Positions 6,467 to 13,182 of a stretch of 43,478 nt of DNA are shown one piece after another (within the stretch, counting starts at the first letter, position 1; each line of letters opens with the position of its first letter). This stretch comes from Nocardioides sp. (GTDB lineage: Bacteria; Actinomycetota; Actinomycetes; Propionibacteriales; Nocardioidaceae): the NCBI RefSeq assembly GCF_030149505.1, contig NZ_JASBRN010000007.1, positions 1 through 43,478 of the forward strand, read 5' to 3'. The translations under genes and the position numbers were made by a program. Under the pieces are notes generated by a model. The model was given only the letters and a program-made list of their open reading frames with translations. It made no database searches and was not told the DNA's origin.

Positions 6467-7921
6467 ATGAGCAGTGGCGACGACGGCACGGGCGAGCACG
6501 AGGGCCGCGGCGAGGACGAGCAGCCCAACCCCTTCAAGGGCACGCCGTTCGAGCAGCTCTTCGGCGGCATGGCCGGCGGCGGGCTCGGCGGTGGCCTGGG
6601 CGGCGCCTTCGGCAAGGACTTCCAGCAGCAGTTCCAGGCCTTCGGCCAGCAGCTGGGCGGCGCGGGCGGGCAGATGCCCGACCTCGGCCAGCTCTTCGGC
6701 CAGATCCAGGCGATGCTCCAGCCCTACGACGGCCCCCTGAACTGGGAGCTGGCCCTCGACACCGCGCGACGGGTCGTCGCCCAGCAGCCCGACCCCAGCC
6801 CCACCCAGAAGCAGAAGGACGCCGTCGCCGACGCCGTCCGGCTGGCCGACCACTGGCTCGACGACGCCACGGACCTGCCCTCCGGCATCACCAGCACCAC
6901 CGCCTGGTCCCGGGCCGAGTGGGTCGTGGAGACCGCCGCGGTCTGGCGCCACCTCGTCGAGCCGATCGCTGCACGCTCGGTCGACGCGCTGTCCGACGCG
7001 CTGCCCGAGGAGGCCCGTGCCATGTCCGGGCCGCTGCTCGGCATGCTCGGCAAGGTCATCGGCGGCATGCTCGCCTCGCAGGTCGGCTCGGGCCTGGGCA
7101 CCCTGGCCCAGGAGGTGCTGAGCGTCTCCGACGTCGGCGTCCCGCTGGCCCCGGCCGGCCGGGCCGCGCTGGTGCCGGCCAACGTCGCGGCGTTCGCCGA
7201 GGGCCTCGACGTCAGCGACGACGACGTGCTGCTCTACCTCGCGCTGCGCGAGGCCGCCCACCAGCGGCTCTTCGCCGGCGTCCCGTGGCTGCGCGACCAC
7301 GTGGTCGAGGCGGTGACCGACTACGCCAGCGGCATCCAGATCGACACCGACGCCATCCAGGAGCGGGTCGAGGAGCAGCTGCGCGGCATCGACCCGACCG
7401 ACCCCGCCGCCATGCAGCGCCTGGTCGAGGGCGGGATGTTCGACATCCCCAAGTCGCCGGTGCAGCAGGCCGCCCTCCAGCGGCTCGAGGTGGTCCTCGC
7501 GCTCGTCGAGGGCTGGGTCGACGAGGTCGTCGGCCAGGCCACCGCGCAGCGGATGCCGTCGGCCACCAAGCTCCAGGAGGCCGTACGCCGCCGCCGCGCC
7601 GCCGGTGGTCCCGCCGAGGACACCTTCGCCGCGCTGGTCGGGCTCGAGCTGCGGCCGCGCCGCCTGCGCGACGCCTCCACCCTGTGGGGCTCGCTGCGCA
7701 CCCGGCAGGGCGTCGAGGGCCGCGACGGCGTCTGGATGCACCCGCACCTGCTGCCCACCGCCGCCGACCTCGACGACCCGCTCGGCTTCCGCGCGGACGC
7801 CACGGCTCCGGACTCGCTGTCCGAGGAGGACTTCGACGCCGAGCTGCGCAAGCTCCTCGACGGCCCCGACGCGAGCGAGGGCGGGAGCGACGGAGCCGGC
7901 GACGGCTCCCCGACCGCGTGA
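6467..7921 (+). CDS. Zincin-like metallohydrolase, DUF2342 family
   Basis: A 484-residue cytoplasmic protein. The first 80 residues are Gly/Gln-rich and low complexity (GGMAGGGLGGGLGGAFG). The rest is the DUF2342/Zincin_2 domain, often annotated as a coenzyme F420 biosynthesis-associated hydrolase although its activity is unproven. The metal motif of the family appears as LREAAHQRLF with Glu262 and His265, a divergent form of HExxH. TLWGSLRTRQGVEGRDGVWMH and HPHLLPTAADLDDPLGF are typical C-terminal blocks. The ATG at 6467 follows a TACCGT -10 by 6 nt (leaderless). Its stop overlaps the start of the Nudix gene (GTGA), so the two are coupled. The equivalent of Rv3195 also neighbours ylbL and UPF0182 in mycobacteria. 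Confidence 0.9.
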   Translation: MSSGDDGTGEHEGRGEDEQPNPFKGTPFEQLFGGMAGGGLGGGLGGAFGKDFQQQFQAFGQQLGGAGGQMPDLGQLFGQIQAMLQPYDGPLNWELALDTARRVVAQQPDPSPTQKQKDAVADAVRLADHWLDDATDLPSGITSTTAWSRAEWVVETAAVWRHLVEPIAARSVDALSDALPEEARAMSGPLLGMLGKVIGGMLASQVGSGLGTLAQEVLSVSDVGVPLAPAGRAALVPANVAAFAEGLDVSDDDVLLYLALREAAHQRLFAGVPWLRDHVVEAVTDYASGIQIDTDAIQERVEEQLRGIDPTDPAAMQRLVEGGMFDIPKSPVQQAALQRLEVVLALVEGWVDEVVGQATAQRMPSATKLQEAVRRRRAAGGPAEDTFAALVGLELRPRRLRDASTLWGSLRTRQGVEGRDGVWMHPHLLPTAADLDDPLGFRADATAPDSLSEEDFDAELRKLLDGPDASEGGSDGAGDGSPTA

Positions 7922-8481
7922 GCCCGCACGCGGCCGCCCTGCACGCCGACGCACTGCGCACCCTCGACTGCTGGACGGCACCGGACGCCGCCCAGGAGGC
8001 CCTGCGCACCCGGTTCGTGATGCACCTGCGCGCCCACGAGGACGGGGTGGAGCGGTCCTGCTTCCCCGACCACCTCACCGCCGGGGTCCTGGTCGTCGAC
8101 CGCACCGGTGAGCACGTGCTGCTCAACCTGCACCGCAAGGCACGACGGTGGTTCCACTTCGGTGGCCACCTCGAGCCCGGTGACGCCACCCTCCTGGCCG
8201 CGGCGCGGCGCGAGGGCCTGGAGGAGTCGGGGCTGGCCGAGCTGAGCGTGGACCCGGAGCCCGCGCAGCTCAGCGAGCACACGGTCGAGTTCTGCGACCC
8301 CCGCGGCCCGGTCCAGCACCTCGACGTCCGCTACGTCGCCCGGGCGCCGCTCGCGGCACGGCCGGAGACCAGCGAGGAGTCGCTGGACGTGCGGTGGTTC
8401 CACCTCTCGGCGCTGCCGGAGCTCGAGGACGAGATGCACGCGCTCATCGCGCTGGCGCGCTCGAGGGCGGCCACCGCCTGA
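7918..8481 (+). CDS. Nudix hydrolase
   Basis: 187 residues with a Nudix fold starting at about residue 53 (LTAGVLVVDRTGEHVLLN). The Nudix box spans 82-106 (FGGHLEPGDATLLAAARREG, then LEESGL). It departs from the consensus in having Asp where the first Glu usually stands, a variant common in the GGHLEPGD subgroup. The core REGLEES metal ligands are intact. It should hydrolyse a nucleoside-diphosphate-linked substrate with Mg2+, but the substrate cannot be read from the sequence. The GTG start at 7918 overlaps the stop of the zincin gene, so it is its operon partner. It converges on the YgjP-like gene 10 nt away with no obvious terminator. Confidence 0.88.
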   Translation: MSPHAAALHADALRTLDCWTAPDAAQEALRTRFVMHLRAHEDGVERSCFPDHLTAGVLVVDRTGEHVLLNLHRKARRWFHFGGHLEPGDATLLAAARREGLEESGLAELSVDPEPAQLSEHTVEFCDPRGPVQHLDVRYVARAPLAARPETSEESLDVRWFHLSALPELEDEMHALIALARSRAATA

Positions 8482-8491
8482 CCCCGAGGCG

Positions 8492-9013
8492 TCAGTCGAC
8501 GTGTCCCTCGGGCAGGTCCTCCAGCTTGGCCGCCGCCGACCAGCCCATGAGGTAGCCCTTGGCCCGCTCGGCCTGGGGGTAGCGGTCCACCCAGGCCCAG
8601 AAGCTGTCGTTGTGGTGGGTCTCGATGAGGTGCGCCAGCTCGTGCACGAGCACGTAGTCGATGACCCAGGTCGGCATGCCCTGCAGCCGGGTGGAGAGCC
8701 GGATGGTGCGGTCACCCGGTGTGCACGAGCCCCAGCGGCTCGACTGGTTGTCGACCCAGCGCACCGACTCGGGCACGGCGATCCCGCCGAGGTAGCGGTC
8801 CGACAGCGACAGCGCGCGCTCCATCAGCGCGTCGTCGCTCGGCCGGCGCCGTGCCTCGGCCCGCTCGATCCGCGCCACCATCGTGTCGACCCACTCGGCC
8901 TCCTCGGCCTGGGTCAGGGTGGCCGGCACGAGCACGACGATCCGGTCGCCCTCGCGGTAGGCCGAGACCGTGCGACGGCGGCGCTTGGACCTGCGCACCT
9001 CGACCGCCGTCAT
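8492..9013 (-). CDS. YgjP/WLM-like zinc metallopeptidase (DUF45)
   Basis: 173 residues. The zincin motif VHELAHLIETHH gives two His ligands and the catalytic Glu at 124-128 and a further His nearby. It is preceded by the family signature NQSSRWGSC and followed by SFWAWVDRYPQAERAKGYL, as in the YgjP-like (DUF45, M48-related) family. The N-terminus EVRRSKRRRRTVSAYREGDR matches the beginning of that family, where basic and beta-strand residues precede the domain. There is no signal peptide, so it is cytoplasmic. Substrate unknown. ATG at 9013 is preceded by 6 nt and a TACTGT -10 box, indicating a leaderless transcript. Confidence 0.9.
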   Translation of the reverse strand: MTAVEVRRSKRRRRTVSAYREGDRIVVLVPATLTQAEEAEWVDTMVARIERAEARRRPSDDALMERALSLSDRYLGGIAVPESVRWVDNQSSRWGSCTPGDRTIRLSTRLQGMPTWVIDYVLVHELAHLIETHHNDSFWAWVDRYPQAERAKGYLMGWSAAAKLEDLPEGHVD

Positions 9014-9019
9014 GGCCCG

Positions 9020-9025
9020 ACAGTA
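9020..9025 (-). promoter_or_regulatory. -10 box TACTGT, leaderless start
   Basis: TACTGT on the minus strand ends 6 nt before the ATG at 9013. The 6-nt spacer CGGGCC is the same as before the SDR gene at 18193. Confidence 0.5.
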
Positions 9026-9080
9026 GCCCGGCGGCCGGCTCGAGCCGGGGACCTCGCCGCACACCCGCGCCGACCAGGCC

Positions 9081-10145
9081 TCAGACCGCGGCCCACTCCA
9101 GGAGCCGGTCCTTCGGCCAGGTCGTGACGATCCGGTCGGGCTCGATGCCCGCGGCCGCGGCACGCTCGGCGCCGTACGCCAGGAAGTCCAGCTGGCCCGG
9201 GGCGTGTGCGTCGGTGTCGATGGCGAACAGGCAGCCGAGGTCGCGGGCCAGCTCCAGCAGACGGGTGGGCGGGTCGCGGCGCTCGGGGCGGGAGTTGATC
9301 TCGACGGCGGTGCCGGTCTCCGCGCACGCCTCGAAGACCGCGCGGGCGTCGAACTCCGACTCGGGGCGCTTGCCGCGCCCGCCGGTGACCAGGCGGCCGG
9401 TGCAGTGACCGAGGACGTTGACGAAAGGGTTCTGCACCGCCGCGACCATCCGCCGGGTCATGGCCGGGGCGTCCATCCGCAGCTTGGAGTGGACGCTGGC
9501 CACCCGCACGTCCAGCCGCGCGAGCAGCTCGTCGGTCTGGTCCAGCGACCCGTCGTCCAGGATGTCGACCTCGATCCCCTTGAGCAGGGTGAAGCCCTCC
9601 CCCGCCCCGGTGGCGTCGAGGTGGTCGTTGACGGCGTCGACGACGTCGAGCTGGCGGGCCAGCCGCTCGGCGGAGAGCCCGCGCGCGACCTTGAGGCGCG
9701 GCGAGTGGTCGGTGAGCAGCTGGTACTCGCGGCCCAGCTCCATCGCGGTGAAGGCCATCTCCTCGATCGGTGACCCGCCGTCGGACCAGTCGGAGTGGGA
9801 GTGCAGGTCCCCGCGCAGCTGCGCGAGCAGCTCGCCTCCGCCCTCGGCCAGCGGTCCGCCGTGCTCGTCCTCGAGGCGCGCCAGCCGGTCGGGCAGGACG
9901 CCGCGCACCGCGTCGGCGACGACCGCGGCCGAGCTCGCGCCGATCCCGGGGATCGAGGACAGCGTCCCGGCCTCGACGTGGGCCGCGACGTCGTCGGGGT
10001 CCAGGGGCAGCAGCGCGGCCGCGGCACCGCGGAAGGCCTTGACCTTGTAGGTGTCCTCCCGGCCGCGCTCGAGCAGGAACGCGACCCGGCGCAGGGCGGC
10101 GATCGGACCGTCGGCGTACTCCTGCGGTCTGGTCATGGCCCCCAT
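9081..10145 (-). CDS. PHP domain protein with helix-hairpin-helix (PolX-like C-terminal module)
   Basis: 354 residues. The N-terminal 90 residues contain a DNA polymerase beta-type 8-kDa/HhH module (AFLLERGREDTYKVKAFRGA, then LSSIPGIGASSAAVVADAV), followed by a PHP phosphoesterase domain starting with RGDLHSHSDWSDG. Metal ligands are visible in HSH, LLTDHSPR, KGIEVDIL, ASVHSKL, LGHCTGR, VEINSRPER and IDTDAHAP. This is the layout of PolX enzymes without the nucleotidyltransferase core, so a phosphatase or 3'-5' nuclease role in DNA repair is plausible but unproven. ATG at 10145 has GGAGG 7 nt upstream; an internal ATG lies at 10136. The upstream region carries a cluster of TCCACA motifs. Confidence 0.88.
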   Translation of the reverse strand: MGAMTRPQEYADGPIAALRRVAFLLERGREDTYKVKAFRGAAAALLPLDPDDVAAHVEAGTLSSIPGIGASSAAVVADAVRGVLPDRLARLEDEHGGPLAEGGGELLAQLRGDLHSHSDWSDGGSPIEEMAFTAMELGREYQLLTDHSPRLKVARGLSAERLARQLDVVDAVNDHLDATGAGEGFTLLKGIEVDILDDGSLDQTDELLARLDVRVASVHSKLRMDAPAMTRRMVAAVQNPFVNVLGHCTGRLVTGGRGKRPESEFDARAVFEACAETGTAVEINSRPERRDPPTRLLELARDLGCLFAIDTDAHAPGQLDFLAYGAERAAAAGIEPDRIVTTWPKDRLLEWAAV

Positions 10146-10153
10146 CCTCTTCC

Positions 10154-10306
10154 CTCCACACCCCGTGGAGGAACGTCCGCCCAGGTCAGGTGCCGCGACG
10201 GGCACCGCGGCCGGTTGCTCCTCCACAGGTCCCGCCCACAGGCTCGCGGTGCTCCTCCACCGGCTCCGGGCGTGTCTCCACAGCGTCGTCCACACCTTCC
10301 TCCACA
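10154..10306. repeat. Cluster of DnaA-box-like TCCACA motifs
   Basis: Within about 150 nt upstream of the PHP gene, TCCACA occurs exactly at 10155-10160, 10222-10227, 10277-10282, 10289-10294 and 10301-10306. Close variants sit at 10236 (CCCACA) and 10256 (TCCACC), and an inverted CGTGGAGG at 10164-10171. All exact copies have the same orientation. The high-GC actinobacterial DnaA box is TTGTCCACA; the best copy here is at 10286-10294 (TCGTCCACA, one mismatch in nine). Most others read CTCCACAG. No gene is visible in this stretch. Confidence 0.45.
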
Positions 10307-10334
10307 GGGTGGGGAGCCGAATCGCCGCGACGCG

Positions 10335-10364
10335 TTGACCACGCTCGCCGCCGCCCCCTAGCGT
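10335..10364 (+). promoter_or_regulatory. Strong promoter-like pair TTGACC / TAGCGT
   Basis: TTGACC (10335-10340) and TAGCGT (10359-10364) are separated by 18 nt, an excellent actinobacterial sigma-70 pattern on the plus strand. Transcription would begin near 10371, but no start codon with a credible ORF follows and the next gene is on the other strand. Confidence 0.55.
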
Positions 10365-10371
10365 CCCGCGC

Positions 10372-10447
10372 AGACGGGCCCCCGGGTCCGGCTCCGGAGG
10401 TCCGCAAGGGGAAGGCAGGCCTACGGTGCCGGCCGGGGGCCCGCACC
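10372..10447 (+). ncRNA. Candidate small structured RNA
   Basis: A transcript from the promoter at 10335-10364 would be about 75 nt to the hairpin at 10425-10447. Bases 10375-10385 (CGGGCCCCCGG) are perfectly complementary to 10433-10443, giving an 11-bp closing stem. Inside it CCGG repeats and a GCAA-capped mini-hairpin (around 10400-10410) are possible. The 3' arm can alternatively form its own hairpin (10425-10447). I know no RNA family that fits. It could simply be the terminator region of the crotonase gene on the other strand. Confidence 0.3.
10425..10447 (-). terminator. Hairpin downstream of the crotonase gene
   Basis: GGTGC-C-GGCC, loop GGG, GGCC-C-GCACC forms a compact GC hairpin 26 nt past the crotonase stop. 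There is no T tract on either strand. Confidence 0.45.
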
Positions 10448-10472
10448 AGCTCTCGGGCGACGACGAGCCCGC

Positions 10473-11297
10473 TCAGACGCCGCGGAAGCGCGGCGCGCGC
10501 TTCTCCTGCGCCGCCGCGATGCCCTCCTGCAGGTCCGCGGTCGCGAGCGTGACGGGCTGCGCGAGCGCCTCCCACTGCAGCGCCGCCTCGAAGTCGGCGT
10601 GCCCGCCGTCGAGCAGCGCCAGCTTGGTCAGCCGGCTCGCGATGGGCGCGGTCGCCGCGATCCCTCGGGCGGTCTCGAGGACCTCCTCGAGGAAGGTCTC
10701 GGCCGGGAGCACCCGGGAGACCAGGCCGAGCCGGACCGCCTCCTCGTCGCGCACCAGGCGCCCGGTGAGCAGCAGGTCCCGAGCCGCAGCCACCCCGACC
10801 GCCTCGGGGAGCAGGTGGGTGCCGGCCATGCCGGGGTGCAGCCCCAGCCGCACGAACGGGACGCCCATGCGCGCGCCCTCCGCGGCGTACCGGATGTCGC
10901 AGGCCAGCGCCAGGCACAGCCCGGCCCCGATCGCCGGGCCGTTGATCGCCGCGATCGTCGGCACCTCGAGTCGTCGGATGGTCAGCCAGGCGCGGTAGAA
11001 GGGCAGCATCCGCGAGCGGAGCCGGTCGACCCCGGCCTCGGGTTCGCTGGCGATCCAGGCGGTGTCGCCGCCGGAGGAGAAGGCGCTGCCCTCTCCAGTC
11101 ACGACCACCACGCGCACGGTCGGGTCGTCGGCGAGCGCCTCGACCGCAGCCACCCACGAGGAGGTCATCTCCTCCGACATGGCGTTGCGCATGCCGGGGT
11201 TGTCCAGGACCAGGACCGCGACCCCCTCGGAGGGCCGCTCGAGGCGCAGGTGGGACAGGGCGGGGACCGGTGCCGGCCCGGGCGTCGAGGTGCTCAT
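10473..11297 (-). CDS. Enoyl-CoA hydratase/isomerase (crotonase) family protein
   Basis: 274 residues with the crotonase fold: VLVLDNPGMRNAMSEEM, the oxyanion-hole block GSAFSSGGD, and NGPAIGAGLCLALACDIRYA. It acts on an acyl-CoA thioester in the cytoplasm, but the reaction is uncertain. In classical hydratases the block reads PExxLGxxPGxGGT. Here it is VPFVRLGLHPGMAGT, so the first catalytic Glu is replaced by Phe. This suggests an isomerase, a hydrolase-type reaction or a different substrate rather than plain hydration. ATG at 11297 is used because MSTSTPGPAPVP is a usual disordered start before the first strand. It stands alone, with a hairpin after its stop. Confidence 0.85.
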   Translation of the reverse strand: MSTSTPGPAPVPALSHLRLERPSEGVAVLVLDNPGMRNAMSEEMTSSWVAAVEALADDPTVRVVVVTGEGSAFSSGGDTAWIASEPEAGVDRLRSRMLPFYRAWLTIRRLEVPTIAAINGPAIGAGLCLALACDIRYAAEGARMGVPFVRLGLHPGMAGTHLLPEAVGVAAARDLLLTGRLVRDEEAVRLGLVSRVLPAETFLEEVLETARGIAATAPIASRLTKLALLDGGHADFEAALQWEALAQPVTLATADLQEGIAAAQEKRAPRFRGV

Positions 11298-11490
11298 GGC
11301 ACCCCATCCAACCAGCGCCCGGCTCCCCCGCGCCGACACGCTCGGCGCACCGCAGGGGGGCGCCTGTCGCACGCCTGGCTGAGCGTGCCGTAGGGTCGTC
11401 TCGGCCGGCGGCAGACCGCCTGGCCCCGGCGGGCTTCCCCTCACTCTCCCCGCCGCGACGACCGAAGTGAGAATAGGCAAGGAGGCCGTC

Positions 11491-11649
11491 ATGGCGGAGA
11501 CCTGGAGCGGCGAGTTCTACTGCGTGAAGTGCAAGGAGAAGCGCGAGGCAGAGGGCGAGGTCAAGGTGAACGACAAGGGCACCCGCATGGCCAAGGCCGT
11601 GTGCCCCGTCTGCTCGACCAACCTCAACCGGATCCTCGGCAAGGCCTGA
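11491..11649 (+). CDS. DUF5679 zinc-ribbon protein
   Basis: A 52-residue protein with two CxxC knuckles (FYCVKCKEKRE and AVCPVCSTNLNRIL), a compact zinc ribbon of the actinobacterial DUF5679 type. The segment between them is charged (EGEVKVNDKGTRMAK). An ideal Shine-Dalgarno AAGGAGG lies 6 nt before the ATG, so the start is certain. The leader is long: a possible -10 (TAGGGT, 11391-11396) is about 90 nt upstream. A strong terminator follows. Highly expressed small zinc ribbons like this are of unknown function and may bind nucleic acid. Confidence 0.85.
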   Translation: MAETWSGEFYCVKCKEKREAEGEVKVNDKGTRMAKAVCPVCSTNLNRILGKA

Positions 11650-11669
11650 GCCTCACCGGAGAACCACCC

Positions 11670-11705
11670 AGGACCGGCACGCGCCTCACGGCGGGTGCCG
11701 GTCCT
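11670..11705 (+). terminator. Terminator after the DUF5679 gene
   Basis: AGGACCGGCAC (11670-11680) pairs perfectly with GTGCCGGTCCT (11695-11705), with an inner GCC/GGC helix, followed by a short GCGCTTTCCC. It lies 20 nt past the stop codon. Confidence 0.75.
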
Positions 11706-11767
11706 GCGCTTTCCCGCTCCGCGAACGGGCCTGTGGAGGAGCGCCGGCCCCGACGGCGCGGACCGGG

Positions 11768-11773
11768 TAGACC
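11768..11773 (+). promoter_or_regulatory. -10-like box TAGACC, leaderless start
   Basis: TAGACC ends 6 nt before the ATG at 11780; the last base departs from TANNNT. There is no Shine-Dalgarno, in keeping with a leaderless mRNA. Confidence 0.35.
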
Positions 11774-11779
11774 ACGGTC

Positions 11780-12742
11780 ATGACCTCAGCCCCCGCACCG
11801 GCTGGCCCGCTCCCCGAGCAGCCGCGACTGCTGCCCGGCACCGCCGTGGCCCGGCGCGACGCCCAGCACGTCCAGGTCGGACTCGACGCACGGGCCGCCG
11901 TCCTGCCCGACACCCCCGAGGTACGCCGGGTGCTCGGCGCCCTGCAGGAGGGCTCACCGCTCGCGGCCGACGTGCGCGACGCCCCCGGGGCAGCCCTGGC
12001 GCTGGACCGGCTGCACACCGCCGGACTGCTCGTCGACGGTCCCACCCTGCGCACCAGCCTGGCGTCGTACGCCGCCGGGCCGGTCGAGCGCGCTGCCCTC
12101 GCCGCCACCTGGTGCGCGGACCCGGCCGGCGCCGCGGCGCGCTGGGCCGTACGCCGCCAGGCGGTCGTGGCCGTGGACGGCCCCTCACCGGACCGGGTCA
12201 CCGTGGAACGGCTGCTGGCCACCGCCGGCGTCCCGACCTGCACCGGCCCGCCCGACGTGGTGCTGGTGCTGCGGGAGGGGCAGCCGGACCGCTGCGAGCT
12301 CGACGCCCTCACGCAGCAGGACCGCCCGCACCTGCTGGTGCACGGCGAGCTCGACCACGTCGTGCTCGGGCCGTTCGTCGCGCCGGGCCGCACCGCGTGC
12401 CTGCGCTGCCTCGATGCGCACCTCGCCGACGTCGACCCGCGCCGGCCGCTGGTGCTCGAGCAGCAGGCGGACGTGACCGCGCCCGCCCCGCTGGACCCCG
12501 TGCTGTGGCAGCTGGCGCTGGCCTGGGCGGTCCGCGACGTGCTGCGCTGGGTCGACGGGGAGCGGCCGAGCACCTGGTCGGCGACGGTGCGGCTGGGCCC
12601 GGACCCCTCACCACAGCGGCGGGAGTGGCTGCGGCACCCGCGCTGCGGCTGCGGCTGGGCCGAGCTGGCCGCTCACCAGTGCTCGGGAGCCAGCTTGCCC
12701 TCCATCGAGCGCAGGTGCTCGCGCGAGCAGGTCTCGCAGTAG
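11780..12742 (+). CDS. TOMM leader-binding / cyclodehydratase-like (ThiF-related) protein
   Basis: 320 residues resembling the stand-alone actinobacterial proteins annotated as TOMM precursor leader peptide-binding or bacteriocin cyclodehydratase-domain proteins. The N-terminal 90 residues have the winged-helix-like pattern of a leader-binding domain (LLPGTAVARRDAQHVQVGLD, VRRVLGALQEG). The second half is a degenerate ThiF/E1-like domain with GPFVAPGRTACLRCLDAHLA and HPRCGCGW, whose cysteines (CLRC, CGC) can form a structural zinc site. The ATP-binding GxGGxG is absent. No YcaO, dehydrogenase or precursor peptide gene is present, so a classical thiazole/oxazole pathway is not encoded here. 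The frame's last 23 codons overlap the zinc-ribbon gene on the opposite strand. Moderately sure of the family. Confidence 0.7.
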   Translation: MTSAPAPAGPLPEQPRLLPGTAVARRDAQHVQVGLDARAAVLPDTPEVRRVLGALQEGSPLAADVRDAPGAALALDRLHTAGLLVDGPTLRTSLASYAAGPVERAALAATWCADPAGAAARWAVRRQAVVAVDGPSPDRVTVERLLATAGVPTCTGPPDVVLVLREGQPDRCELDALTQQDRPHLLVHGELDHVVLGPFVAPGRTACLRCLDAHLADVDPRRPLVLEQQADVTAPAPLDPVLWQLALAWAVRDVLRWVDGERPSTWSATVRLGPDPSPQRREWLRHPRCGCGWAELAAHQCSGASLPSIERRCSREQVSQ

Positions 12743-12834
12743 CGACGCCGTCGCCCGTCGTCGACCGCGGTGCTCCAGCGCAGGGTGGCGGCCTCGTCGT
12801 CCTCGCGCCGACCGCAGAAGTCGCAGGTGACCAT
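12673..12834 (-). CDS. Tiny zinc-ribbon protein
   Basis: A 53-residue protein: MVTCDFCGRRE at the N-terminus, RRRRYCETCSREHLRSMEGK in the second half and APEHW at the end. Two CxxC knuckles 28 residues apart make a treble-clef/zinc-ribbon likely, and the central region is acidic then strongly basic. ATG at 12834 has a TAGGCT -10 box 5 nt upstream, so it is transcribed independently of whiB7 as a leaderless mRNA. The last 70 nt overlap the 3' end of the convergent TOMM-like gene. Real coding is supported by the cysteine spacing, the promoter and codon-position GC. Function unknown; nucleic-acid or ribosome binding is a guess. Confidence 0.75.
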   Translation of the reverse strand: MVTCDFCGRREDDEAATLRWSTAVDDGRRRRYCETCSREHLRSMEGKLAPEHW

Positions 12835-12839
12835 GCTGG

Positions 12840-12845
12840 AGCCTA
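12840..12845 (-). promoter_or_regulatory. -10 box TAGGCT, leaderless start
   Basis: TAGGCT on the minus strand ends 5 nt before the zinc-ribbon ATG at 12834. Confidence 0.45.
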
Positions 12846-12858
12846 GAACGCCGAGAAG

Positions 12859-12893
12859 CCGGGGCCCCGACGGACTCTCCGTCGTTGCCCCGG
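12859..12893 (-). terminator. Terminator-like hairpin after the whiB7-associated small genes
   Basis: CCGGGGC (12859-12865) pairs with GCCCCGG (12887-12893), with an inner CGACGG/CCGTCG helix after a two-base internal loop. A second hairpin GGCACC/GGTGCC is at 12903-12922. Together they separate the small-protein genes from the zinc-ribbon promoter. Confidence 0.55.
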
Positions 12894-12951
12894 CTCCCGG
12901 GTGGCACCCGCGATCAGGTGCCGGTGGTGTCGTGCCTGCAGCCCGTCCCCG

Positions 12952-13116
12952 TCAGAGGGCGCGGGCGAGGGCGAGCCTCGCCTGCTGAGCGGCGACCTCG
13001 GCCTTGCGGCCGAAGCGCTTGGCACGGGCCAGCTGGTGGCCCCGTCGCAGCTCGTGCGCCTCTCCCAGGCGCGCGGACATTTGCGCGCGGGCCAGGTTCT
13101 CGTTCATGAGTTCCAT
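12952..13116 (-). CDS. Small basic Ala/Arg-rich protein, copy B
   Basis: 54 residues: MELMNENLARAQMSARLGEA, then HELRRGHQLARAKRFGRKAE, then VAAQQARLALARAL. It is predicted to be almost entirely alpha-helical and very basic, without cysteines or hydrophobic membrane segments. It is a clear paralog of the next upstream gene (copy A), sharing LARAQ-SARLGEA, GH-LARA-RF and an identical QARLALARAL C-terminus. ATG at 13116 is chosen over the upstream ATG at 13146 because it gives exactly the same length as copy A and has GGAG 7 nt upstream. It lies 66 nt after copy A, downstream of whiB7 on the same strand. I do not recognise the family. Confidence 0.75.
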   Translation of the reverse strand: MELMNENLARAQMSARLGEAHELRRGHQLARAKRFGRKAEVAAQQARLALARAL

Positions 13117-13182
13117 GGTGGTGCTCCGGATCGTGTCGTTGTGCATGTCAGGTGGTCTCTTCTTCGTGGTGCGGTGCTGCGC

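Noticed and set aside
10154..10306. The TCCACA cluster as chromosomal origin oriC
   Set aside because: There is no dnaA, dnaN, rpmH or AT-rich unwinding element near; only the box-like motifs support it.
10372..10447. SRP 4.5S RNA, because of a GGTCCG-CAAGG-like loop
   Set aside because: The conserved domain IV loop and the AGCAG strand are not present and the tetraloop context differs.
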